The notes under the pieces are model-generated. The model had not been told where the DNA came from. It ran no database searches and saw only the letters and a program-made list of their open reading frames with translations. Both the position numbers and the translations under genes were made by a program. DNA of 64,000 nucleotides from Hyphomicrobiales bacterium (GTDB taxonomy: Bacteria; Pseudomonadota; Alphaproteobacteria; Rhizobiales; Rhizobiaceae): contig UEIJ01000012.1 of NCBI GenBank assembly GCA_900470195.1, positions 1 to 64,000 of the forward strand, given 5' to 3'. Below are positions 18,746-26,500 of the stretch, in pieces; the first letter of the stretch is position 1; every line of letters starts with the position of its first letter.

Positions 18746-18821
18746 TTTGGTTCTCACGACCTCGGTGTTCTTGCGCAAACTCACAATGCCGCGTCTCATA
18801 AGGCAATGCCTGCATCATTGC

Positions 18822-18941
18822 ACGTTTTTGATGTCGTTTATATGCGCGTTTTGAACGTCGACTCAATACACGTTCAAGGTGATGATTTAATAAACGTTTT
18901 TGATGATGAGTCATAACACGTCTTTGGTGTCGTGACTCATC
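18822..18941. repeat. Iteron-like array: five direct repeats, exact 24-bp period
   Basis: Units begin at 18822, 18846, 18870, 18894 and 18918, each opening with ACGTTTTTGATG or a close variant (GCGTTTTGAACG, ACGTTCAAGGTG, ACGTTTTTGATG, ACGTCTTTGGTG). Most continue with TCG or ATG and a later TCA. A degenerate sixth unit may follow at 18942. The array starts 77 bp upstream of the preferred start of the Fic gene and is AT-richer than its surroundings. It may be an operator array, or a centromere- or iteron-like site. There are no variable spacers, so it is not a CRISPR. Confidence 0.75.
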
Positions 18942-19001
18942 ACAGCATTTCGTGTCGAGCTAAGCAGCCTGCATCAAGATGCAAAGGTGAGTTGGTGGTG
19001 A

Positions 19002-19268
19002 TTGGATTCTTACGGCAGGATCGAACATCGGCGAGCTATCCGCCGCCGTTGGCGGGCAGATGCTAGGCGGCTTGCCGCAACGGACCCGGTTGGTGCCTAT
19101 TACGAGGCGCAGCGAAGAGCCGCCCGCAGCCGAGCGCAAGGTAATGTCGGTGAATACTGGCATTGGGCCAAGGTTGCCAGCGAAGTCGCCCGCATCGAAC
19201 CGCATGCCGAGATGGACTTCGAGGTCGTCAAGGCGATTGCCGATCAGGAAAGCGCCGGTCGCCGCTAA
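19002..19268 (+). CDS. Hypothetical small basic protein, 88 aa
   Basis: An 88-residue frame with a TTG start at 19002, directly after an in-frame TGA and preceded by AGGTGA. The sequence is Arg- and Ala-rich and helical, with the segment YYEAQRRAARSRAQG and then ARIEPHAEMDFEVVKAIADQE. This reads like a real small protein found on rhizobial plasmids, but I know of no function. It is cut off from the following cluster by the IS110-family element. Confidence 0.5.
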   Translation: MDSYGRIEHRRAIRRRWRADARRLAATDPVGAYYEAQRRAARSRAQGNVGEYWHWAKVASEVARIEPHAEMDFEVVKAIADQESAGRR

Positions 19269-19591
19269 ACACCTGCACTGTGCGTGGCGGAAATAATGCC
19301 GAGTTGACGCGGTAACTGCGGTGCAGGTGAAAGACCCGTGCCAGAAAACCGCCTGGCCCGCCCGAAGCAAACCAATCCCGCTCTTCATCGATGGCGTCCT
19401 GGACCAGGTCCGGATCTCCGTCGATCAACCCGTTGAGGGTCCGCTAGCAAGCTGCGGCCGCTTGGCTTCGCCTTCGCGGTGATCGCGACCGTCCCCGGTC
19501 CTTCGAGGAGCCATCGTGTTGGTGTGGACGGCCCTGACGGCATCGGAATATGCCAGAATGTGTCGTAGCAACTCAAGCGAAGGAGCCGAAT

Positions 19592-20635
19592 ATGAATGAG
19601 ATCGCCCGGATCGGCATGGATACGTCGAAGCATGTCTTTCAGTTGCATGGGGTGAATTCTGCCGAACAGCCGGTATTGCGTAAGAAGATGCGCCGTAGGG
19701 AGATGTTGGATTTCTTCGAGAAGTGCTCGCCAACGCTGGTTGCTATCGAAGCCTGCGGCGCCTCGCATCACTGGGCTCGAGTTCTGACCTCGCTGGGCCA
19801 CGATGTGAAGTTGATCGCGCCACAGCTTGCGAAGCCCTACGTCAAGCGTGGCAAAAATGATGCTGCGGATGCTGAGGCGCTTTGCGAGGCAGCGAGTCGA
19901 CCGACGATGCGCTTCGTTCCCGCTAAAACTCCGGAACAGCAAGCCGGCCTGATGCTCGTCGGGATGCGGGAACGACTGATTTTGGCGCAGACCCAGCTTG
20001 CGAACACTATTCGTGGTTATGCAGCCGAGTTCGGGTTAACTGCAGCGAAGGGAATAAGCCATATCCCTTTGTTGCTCGAACGGATCATGGTCGATGAGAC
20101 TGTACCAGATCTCGCCCGCGAACTCTTTGCCTCCCTGTCCGATGAATTTGCCCGGATGGGCGAGCGGCGCAAAGATATCGAGGCCAAACTCAAGGCTTGG
20201 TACAGAAATAACGAAGTGAGTAACCGCCTGGCCAAAATTCCTGGTGTTGGGCCGCTCGGTGCGGCGCTTCTGACGATGAAAACGCCTGCGCCCAAAGAGT
20301 TCGCCTCTGGGAGGCAGTTCGCGGCCTGGATGGGCTTAACACCCAAGGATCACTCAACCGGAGGAAGACAGAGGCTCGGGGTTATCACCCGTGCCGGTGA
20401 TGAGAAATTGCGCAGCACGTTGGTTCAAGGGGCGACCGCTGTGCTTCAACAATTAAGGGCGGGCCGTGGCCGTGCTGCGTCGCACTGGCTGACAGAACTT
20501 CTCAAGCGCAAACCACCGAAACTGGTAGCGGTAGCTCTCGCCAACAAGATCGCCCGGATCGCCTGGAAAATGATGGTCACCGGCGAACCGTACAGGCGCG
20601 AAGATGGTGAAGCCGCGAGGGCGGCAACAGCATAA
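19592..20635 (+). CDS. IS110/IS1111-family transposase
   Basis: A 347-residue recombinase from the ATG at 19592, which follows AGGAG. The N-terminal RuvC-like DEDD domain is seen at IGMDTSKHVFQ (first Asp), LVAIEACGASHHW (Glu) and KNDAADAEALCEA (two Asp). The C-terminal transposase_20 domain carries IPGVGPLGAALL and the serine-containing HSTGGRQRLG. Length is full and no frameshift is present, so the element may be active. This family cuts and joins DNA using both the Asp/Glu site and the C-terminal Ser, guided by an RNA from the element. Confidence 0.93.
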   Translation: MNEIARIGMDTSKHVFQLHGVNSAEQPVLRKKMRRREMLDFFEKCSPTLVAIEACGASHHWARVLTSLGHDVKLIAPQLAKPYVKRGKNDAADAEALCEAASRPTMRFVPAKTPEQQAGLMLVGMRERLILAQTQLANTIRGYAAEFGLTAAKGISHIPLLLERIMVDETVPDLARELFASLSDEFARMGERRKDIEAKLKAWYRNNEVSNRLAKIPGVGPLGAALLTMKTPAPKEFASGRQFAAWMGLTPKDHSTGGRQRLGVITRAGDEKLRSTLVQGATAVLQQLRAGRGRAASHWLTELLKRKPPKLVAVALANKIARIAWKMMVTGEPYRREDGEAARAATA

Positions 20636-20638
20636 CAA

Positions 20639-20901
20639 TTGATCAGTCGCCCCGATGAACGGGAAGGAAGTACCAGTATCGGAGCTGATCCAGTGAACTT
20701 GCAAGAACGACTAGATGGTATGATCGATCGATCCGGGACGCGTGACACTCCGATATCCCGCTTGGCCTTCATCAGGCCGACATCGTGTTTGGAACTCGCG
20801 CCGCGGAAGCCATCTTGGCCAGCGTCTATGTGACGCATCAACAGGCCGGACATATGCACGCAAGCGATCCGATCGAACCAGAAAAAAGCTCTTGCAAGAA
20901 G
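20639..20901 (+). ncRNA. Candidate bridge/seek RNA region of the IS1111-type element
   Basis: About 263 bp between the transposase stop and the right inverted repeat have no convincing gene. In IS1111-group elements the non-coding right end encodes the guide (bridge or seek) RNA that pairs with target and donor DNA. The length and position fit that role. The fold and guide loops were not determined, so the RNA itself is inference from family precedent. Confidence 0.4.
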
Positions 20902-20951
20902 GGGCCGTCCACATAAGCGGGATCGGCCCGCTCCGGACGGAGGTTTCTCAC

Positions 20952-21134
20952 ATGGCACAGGATCTTGCACTCGCTCAACGCCACGCTTTCGCACTCGCCC
21001 GCACCCTGATGGTCCCGGTCACGCTCTTCAGGTCCGGAAACGTGTTCGGCGTTCTCCCGAGCGACGAACTCGATGACGGCGAGGTCGAGACCATCGCCGA
21101 ATTCGATCCCTTCGAATACGGGCCGGCTCATTGA
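20952..21134 (+). CDS. Hypothetical small protein, 60 aa
   Basis: Sixty residues from the ATG at 20952, acidic at the C-terminus (ELDDGEVETIAEFDPFEYG) and with a TLMVPVTLFRSGNVFGVLPSDE core suggesting a small beta fold. It lies just right of the IS1111-type element and 82 bp before a perfect tra-box palindrome. It is probably the first gene of the accessory cluster, or the last gene before it. I do not recognise a function. Confidence 0.55.
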   Translation: MAQDLALAQRHAFALARTLMVPVTLFRSGNVFGVLPSDELDDGEVETIAEFDPFEYGPAH

Positions 21135-21215
21135 GCCGGCATTTCCCCTTTTTCAGATGCCGCTTGCGAGCGGCAGGCGGCAAGGGAAGCTTCGCCGCGG
21201 CTGGCACGGCCAGTT

Positions 21216-21243
21216 CGGCAAGGTGCAGATCTGCACCTTGCCG
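21216..21243. promoter_or_regulatory. Perfect palindromic tra box upstream of accessory operon
   Basis: A 28-bp perfect palindrome centred at 21229/21230. Its inner 18 bp, AGGTGCAGATCTGCACCT, carry the full TraR recognition core GTGCAGATCTGCAC. No T-run follows, so it is not a standard terminator. It lies 109 bp before the start of the TOPRIM gene (21352), a promoter-like distance. This is not among the usual Ti tra-box positions. Confidence 0.75.
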
Positions 21244-21351
21244 GCCGCGCCCTTGCCCCCTTTGCTCTTCGCGGGCCGCCGGAAACGGTCCCGCAAATTG
21301 CGGGAAAAGAAAAATCCGGAAGAAAGGCGGACGCGACAGCGCCGGCAGAAA

Positions 21352-22311
21352 ATGAAGAAGAATGAACTGGAGGAATTGCGGGATCGTGTTCCCTGCGCCG
21401 TCGTGCTTGAGCAGGCCGGCTTTGCGGTCGACGCAAAGGAGAGCACCCGCAAGGCGATCAAGTATCGACGCAGTGCGGAGATCGTCATCGTCATCCATGA
21501 GGGGAGGGGCTGGTTCGATCCCCTGTCCGACGCGAAAGGCGACGTCTTCCGCCTCGTCGAGCACCTCGACAGCGTATCCTTCGTCGAAGCTTTGGGCCGA
21601 ATCGCTTCATTGGTCGGCTTCGCCCCGAAACAGCCGGTCTGGACCCCTCCCACTCGCGATTCCACACCGCACGGTTCCATTCCGGAACGATGGGAACAGC
21701 GCCGCAAACCGTGGCGGGGATCGATGACGTGGCGCTATCTGCGCGAGGAAAGATATCTGTCGGAGGCCATCATCCGCGGTGCCATCCGTCACAACGTCCT
21801 GCGGGAAGGTCCCTACGGCAGCATGTGGGCCGCCCATGTTGATGCCGATGGCGGCGTCACCGGCTGGGAGGAGCGCGGCCCCGACTGGCGTGGCTTCTCG
21901 ACAGGAGGGTCAAAGGTTCTGTTCCGGTTCGGCGCCCTCGACGCCTCACGCCTCTGCGTCACCGAGGCGGCGATCGACGCCATGAGCCTGGCCGCGTTCG
22001 AAGGAATGCGAGAGGGAAGCCTCTATCTCAGCACAGGCGGGGGATGGTCGCCGACGACAGAAGCCGCGGTTCGCGTGCTCGCCGCGCGCCCCGGCGCGCA
22101 GCTCGTCGCCGCCACGGATGCCAACAGTCAGGGCGAGGCCTTTGCCGGCCGCCTGCGCGATATCGCAGAAGATGCCGGCTGCGACTGGTTCCGCCTGACG
22201 CCGCCGGCTGAGGACTGGAACGACGCATTGCAGGAGAGAAAAGGAGAAGAAAAGGAAAGAAGGGTGGGTAGGGGAGGCCTGCCGCATGCCCGCCGGCCGC
22301 GTCAAGGGTGA
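21352..22311 (+). CDS. TOPRIM-domain protein (DUF3991-type, primase-like)
   Basis: 319 residues from the ATG at 21352 (MKKNELEELRDRVP). The N-terminal third resembles the DUF3991 domain (WFDPLSDAKGDVFRLVEHL) that accompanies plasmid TOPRIM proteins. The TOPRIM part shows the conserved Glu in VTEAAIDAMSL (Glu205) and an acidic pair in ATDANSQGEAFA (Asp256, with Asn258 where a second Asp is common). The C-terminus is highly charged. Such proteins may act in DNA nicking, priming or repair of incoming plasmid DNA; this is inference. It is preceded by a tra box and followed by DUF1419, DUF3085 and the methyltransferase-helicase on the same strand. Confidence 0.78.
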   Translation: MKKNELEELRDRVPCAVVLEQAGFAVDAKESTRKAIKYRRSAEIVIVIHEGRGWFDPLSDAKGDVFRLVEHLDSVSFVEALGRIASLVGFAPKQPVWTPPTRDSTPHGSIPERWEQRRKPWRGSMTWRYLREERYLSEAIIRGAIRHNVLREGPYGSMWAAHVDADGGVTGWEERGPDWRGFSTGGSKVLFRFGALDASRLCVTEAAIDAMSLAAFEGMREGSLYLSTGGGWSPTTEAAVRVLAARPGAQLVAATDANSQGEAFAGRLRDIAEDAGCDWFRLTPPAEDWNDALQERKGEEKERRVGRGGLPHARRPRQG

Positions 22312-22456
22312 AGCTTCGCCCGGCTGAAGCCGGCCCTTGACCCGACCGGACGGAGAGGCGGCCGCGGGGGAGGGGTCAGGAAGGGCTGAAGAGAAGATGG
22401 AGTCATCGCAAAGATGAGCCGCGCTTCAGCCCGACGAGGCTGAAAGGAGCCCGCTC

Positions 22457-23059
22457 ATGAACCTCTCTCCCATCCGTAAAGTCTATCAGGGCATCGCCGA
22501 TCGCCGCCAGATGTTCCGCATGTTCGACCGTCATGCGCAGCGCCCGAACCGATGGGAGTGCGACGACAGTGCGCTTTATCGCGGCGAATGGTTCGAGATC
22601 GGGGAGGCTTGCCACGATTACATGTTCGAGATCCTGCCGCCCCTCTGGATGCGGGGTGAGATGTTCGCCATGCGCGAATTCCTCACCGGCTCGATCACCA
22701 GCATCTTTTTCACGCTGTCGATCGACGGGCGAATCCGGCACTTCCACGGTTATTGCGACCTCGCCGACAAGGGCTCGCCCCAGCGCATGCGCACGGCGAT
22801 CATCGAGCGTGAATCCCGTCCTGTCCGGGCGATGACGCGCGAGGAGCGTCTGGAGCACATCTGGAGCAGCACGGCTGACGACTATCGCGGCTATGCCGGC
22901 GAGCGTTGGCCAGAGGATGATCGTGGCAAGCGCACGGTGATGTTCTTCGCCAGACCAGGCGGCACCACGCTCAAGGTGCTGGAGGATCTGACCGACGCGG
23001 AGGTCGCGGCGAAGCTGCCGGTCCATCTGCGTTACCTGCCCGACGCGATCGCAGCGTGA
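22457..23059 (+). CDS. DUF1419-type protein
   Basis: 200 residues beginning MNLSPIRKVYQGIADRRQMF, after an AAAGGAG site. The composition is mixed and soluble. The opening and size resemble the DUF1419 family known from rhizobial and agrobacterial plasmids, whose function is unknown. It lies 145 bp after the TOPRIM gene. Its stop comes just before the start of the next gene, so it is likely cotranscribed with both neighbours. Confidence 0.7.
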   Translation: MNLSPIRKVYQGIADRRQMFRMFDRHAQRPNRWECDDSALYRGEWFEIGEACHDYMFEILPPLWMRGEMFAMREFLTGSITSIFFTLSIDGRIRHFHGYCDLADKGSPQRMRTAIIERESRPVRAMTREERLEHIWSSTADDYRGYAGERWPEDDRGKRTVMFFARPGGTTLKVLEDLTDAEVAAKLPVHLRYLPDAIAA

Positions 23060-23070
23060 GGGAGAGCGGC

Positions 23071-23469
23071 ATGTTCACCTTCTCCCTCACCGACATCGGC
23101 GCTGTGCTCGCCCGCGGTCGGGCCGACGCGGCCGCAAACGGCGGATTTCGCCTTCCGTATCAGGGAATATCCCCTGAAGCCGAGGCCAGAGCCGGCCTGT
23201 GGCTGGTCGGTGACGAGAGCGTATATGTTCTCTCGAACGGGCAACTCGCCGAGGGACAGCGTCCGCTCGTCATCTATGCCGAGGAGTGCGATCCGAAGAC
23301 CAATCCGGATTACTGGCATTACAAGCGACGATATTTCGGGGGCGATGACGGGGTCGAATTCATCGACGCCGTCGAACTCGAAAAGCTCGTCCCGGCTCAG
23401 CCCGACGCGACGCATCTGCGGATCGTGATGGACGACACGTCCATATCCATCAGCCTGATCCGCCGCTGA
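23071..23469 (+). CDS. DUF3085-type protein
   Basis: 132 residues from the ATG at 23071; a GTG at 23056 overlapping the previous stop is an alternative. The N-terminus MFTFSLTDIGAVLARGRAD and the later GLWLVGDESVYVLSNG resemble the DUF3085 family, found on plasmids of alphaproteobacteria. The predicted fold is mixed alpha/beta, cytoplasmic. Function is unknown. Tight spacing to DUF1419 suggests one transcript. Confidence 0.7.
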   Translation: MFTFSLTDIGAVLARGRADAAANGGFRLPYQGISPEAEARAGLWLVGDESVYVLSNGQLAEGQRPLVIYAEECDPKTNPDYWHYKRRYFGGDDGVEFIDAVELEKLVPAQPDATHLRIVMDDTSISISLIRR

Positions 23470-23574
23470 CGCGGCGCTTGCCGCACCCTTCCAACAACTT
23501 TGCGACCGCCCCGCCCAGAGGCTCATCTCCAGCGGAACGATGGCGCTCGCCCCTTTTCCAAGGAGAGCATTTTC

Positions 23575-26500
23575 ATGCCCAACGATCCTTTTTCACTTGA
23601 TCCTTCTGGCACCCTCGACATGTTCGGGAACACAGCCCTGTCGTCGGGGGTCGGCCTTGGCGTCACGGCCTTCGGTGATTTTGCGCCCGAGACGGCCCCC
23701 GAACCTGCGAATGACGACGATCCCGATCCGACGCCGCCGGCGCCCGCACCGGCGCTGCCGATCGCGCTGCCCCAGAGGTCAGCACCACGCCGGCAGGGCG
23801 ATCGTGCGAACTTCTACCTCGATGACGGCGAGGATCGCGGCCTTGCTGCGTCGTGGAAAGAGCGCGCGAGATTGAGTGTGGCGGCCATTTTGACCGCGAA
23901 CGAGATCGAGCGGCACAACATTCCGGTCACGCGCGAGCATCAGCAGCGGTTGATCCGCTTCACCGGCTTCGGCGCCTCCGAACTGGCGAACGGCATGTTC
24001 CGCCGTCCGGGCGAGGTGGATTTTCGGGAGGGCTGGGACGATCTCGGCTCGTCGCTCGAAAGTGCGGTCTCGGAGAGCGACTATTCCAGCCTGTCCCGTT
24101 GCACGCAGTATGCGCATTTCACGCCGGAGTTCATCATCCGGGCGATCTGGTCAGGATTGCAGCGCATGGGCTGGCGCGGTGGTCGCGTGCTGGAACCCGG
24201 CATCGGCACGGGCCTGTTTCCAGCGCTGATGCCGAAGGCGTATCGCGACAGCAGCTATGTCACCGGCGTCGAGCTCGATCCGGTGACAGTGCGGATCGTC
24301 AAGCTCCTGCAGCCGAAGGCCCGGATCATCGAAGGGGATTTCGCGCGCACCGATCTCTCGCCGATCTACGATCTCGCCATTGGCAATCCACCGTTTTCCG
24401 ATCGTACCGTGCGTTCGGACCGGCAATATCGGTCACTTGGTCTCAGACTGCACGACTACTTCATCGCGAGGTCCATTGATCTGCTGAAGCCCGGCGCCTT
24501 CGCGGCCTTCGTCACCAGTTCCGGCACGATGGACAAGGCGGATGCGACAGCCCGCGAGCATATCGCCAGATCGGCCGACCTGATCGCGGCCATTCGTCTG
24601 CCCGAAGGCAGCTTCCGCCGCGATGCCGGCACGGACGCCGTCGTTGACATCCTGTTCTTCCGCAAGCGCAAGGCTGGAGAAGCTGAGGGCGACCAGACCT
24701 GGCTCGACGTGGATGAAGTCCGCCCTGCAACAGAAGACGAAGGCGCTATCCGCGTCAATCGCTGGTTTGCGAAGCATCCGGATTTCGTGCTCGGTGACCA
24801 CGCGCTGACGGCCGGTCCGTTCGGCGAGACCTATACGTCCCGTGGTCGCGCTGGCGTCGATCTCGAAGCGGCGCTGAATGCCGCCATTTCTCTCCTCCCG
24901 GAAGATCGTTACGACGGCGAGTCGACCGAAATCGACATCGACCTGGAGGACGAGCTTGGCGAGATCGTCGATCTCCGCCCCAGGGACGAGAAGGTCCGCG
25001 AGGGCAGCTTCTTCATCGACGCCAGGCACGGCCTGATGCAGATGGTCGACGGCTCTCCGGTCGAGATCAAGGTCCGCAAGGGCCGCTCCGCGGAAGGCAT
25101 TCCGGAAAAGCATGTCCGTATCATCCGAAAGCTGATCCCGGTCCGGGATGCCGTGCGGGAGGTGCTGAAGGCCCAGGAACAGGACCACCCGTGGAAGGAT
25201 CTTCAGGTGCGCCTGCGTATCGCCTGGTCCTCGTTCGTCCGTGATTTCGGCCCGATCAATCACACCACGGTTTCGATCTCGGAGGATACCGAGACTGGCG
25301 AGGTGCGGGAGACCCATCGGCAGCCGAACCTTCAGCCCTTCCGTGACGATCCCGATTGCTGGTTGGTCGCCTCCATCGAGGATTATGATCTCGAAACCGA
25401 TACCGCCCGTCCCGGTCCGATCTTCTCCGAAAGGGTGATCTCACCTCCCGCGGCCCCGGTGATCACGTCCGCGGCGGATGCGCTCGCCGTGGTGCTCAAC
25501 GAGTGCGGCCGCGTCGATATCGACCATATCGCCGAACTCCTGCACCGCGACTCCGAGGCGGTGATTGCCGAACTCGGTGATGCCATCTTCCGCGATCCGA
25601 CCGACAGTTCGTGGCAGACCTCGGACGCCTATCTCTCCGGTCCGGTCCGCACCAAGCTTGCGGCGGCGGAGGCTGCCGCTGCGCTTGATCCCGTCTTCCA
25701 GCGTAATGTCGTGGCACTCAGGCAAGTCCAGCCCGCCGATCTGCGTCCGTCGGATATTACCGCTCGGCTCGGGGCGCCCTGGATTCCGGCCTCCGACGTT
25801 GTGACCTTCGTCAAGGAAACGATGGGTGCCGAGATCAGGATCCACCATATGCCCGAGCTTGGTTCATGGACGGTCGAGGCTCGTCAGCTTGGTTACAGCG
25901 CCGCCGGCACATCGGAATGGGGGACCAGCCGCCGCCATGCCGGCGAACTATTGGCGGATGCGCTGAACAGCCGCGTGCCGCAGATATTCGACACCTTGAA
26001 GGACGCCGATGGAGAGCGGCGGGTGCTGAATGTCGTCGACACGGAAGCCGCCCGTGACAAACTTCAGCGGATGAAGGAGGCGTTCCAGAATTGGGTCTGG
26101 TCAGACCCGGATCGCACCGACCGGTTGGCGCGGGTCTATAATGACCGCTTCAACAACATCGCGCCGCGCAAATTCGACGGCTCCCATCTGAATTTACCCG
26201 GCGCCTCTGGCGCCTTCGTTCTTTATGGGCATCAGAAACGCGGCATCTGGCGGATCATCTCCTCCGGCTCCACCTATCTCGCCCATGCCGTGGGTGCCGG
26301 CAAGACGATGACGATGGCAGCCGCCATCATGGAGCAGCGGAGGTTGGGCCTGATCGCCAAGGCGATGCTGGTCGTTCCCGGCCACTGCCTCGCACAGGCG
26401 GCACGCGAGTTCCTGGCGCTCTATCCCTCGGCGAACATCCTCGTCGCCGATGAGACCAACTTCACCAAAGACAAGCGTCAACGTTTCCTGTCGCGGGCTG

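Larger units (their letters stand above)
19523..20913 (+). mobile_element. IS110 family, IS1111-type insertion sequence
   Basis: One DEDD-type transposase gene is bracketed by a perfect 12-bp inverted repeat: TGTGGACGGCCC at 19523-19534 and GGGCCGTCCACA at 20902-20913. Subterminal inverted repeats of this kind are characteristic of the IS1111 subgroup. True ends lie a few bases outside and cannot be fixed here. The left side before the transposase is short (about 60 bp) and the right side long (about 265 bp), as expected when the guide RNA lies in the right end. The element sits between a small hypothetical gene and the accessory cluster. Confidence 0.85.

Noticed and set aside
18822-18941. 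CRISPR array
   Set aside because: The units abut each other with a 24-bp period and there are no unique spacers and no cas genes; it is a direct-repeat (iteron-like) array.
19228-19428. Minus-strand 66-codon frame near the IS1111-type element
   Set aside because: It overlaps the end of the small gene at 19002 in antisense and has no ribosome site or family resemblance; it could be a remnant but the support is too weak.
20742-21134. 130-codon version of the small gene before the TOPRIM cluster
   Set aside because: Its first 70 codons lie inside the right end of the IS1111-type element; the ATG at 20952 outside the inverted repeat is the sensible start.
21216-21243. Rho-independent terminator
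   Set aside because: The palindrome has no loop and no downstream T-run, while its centre matches the TraR box exactly.
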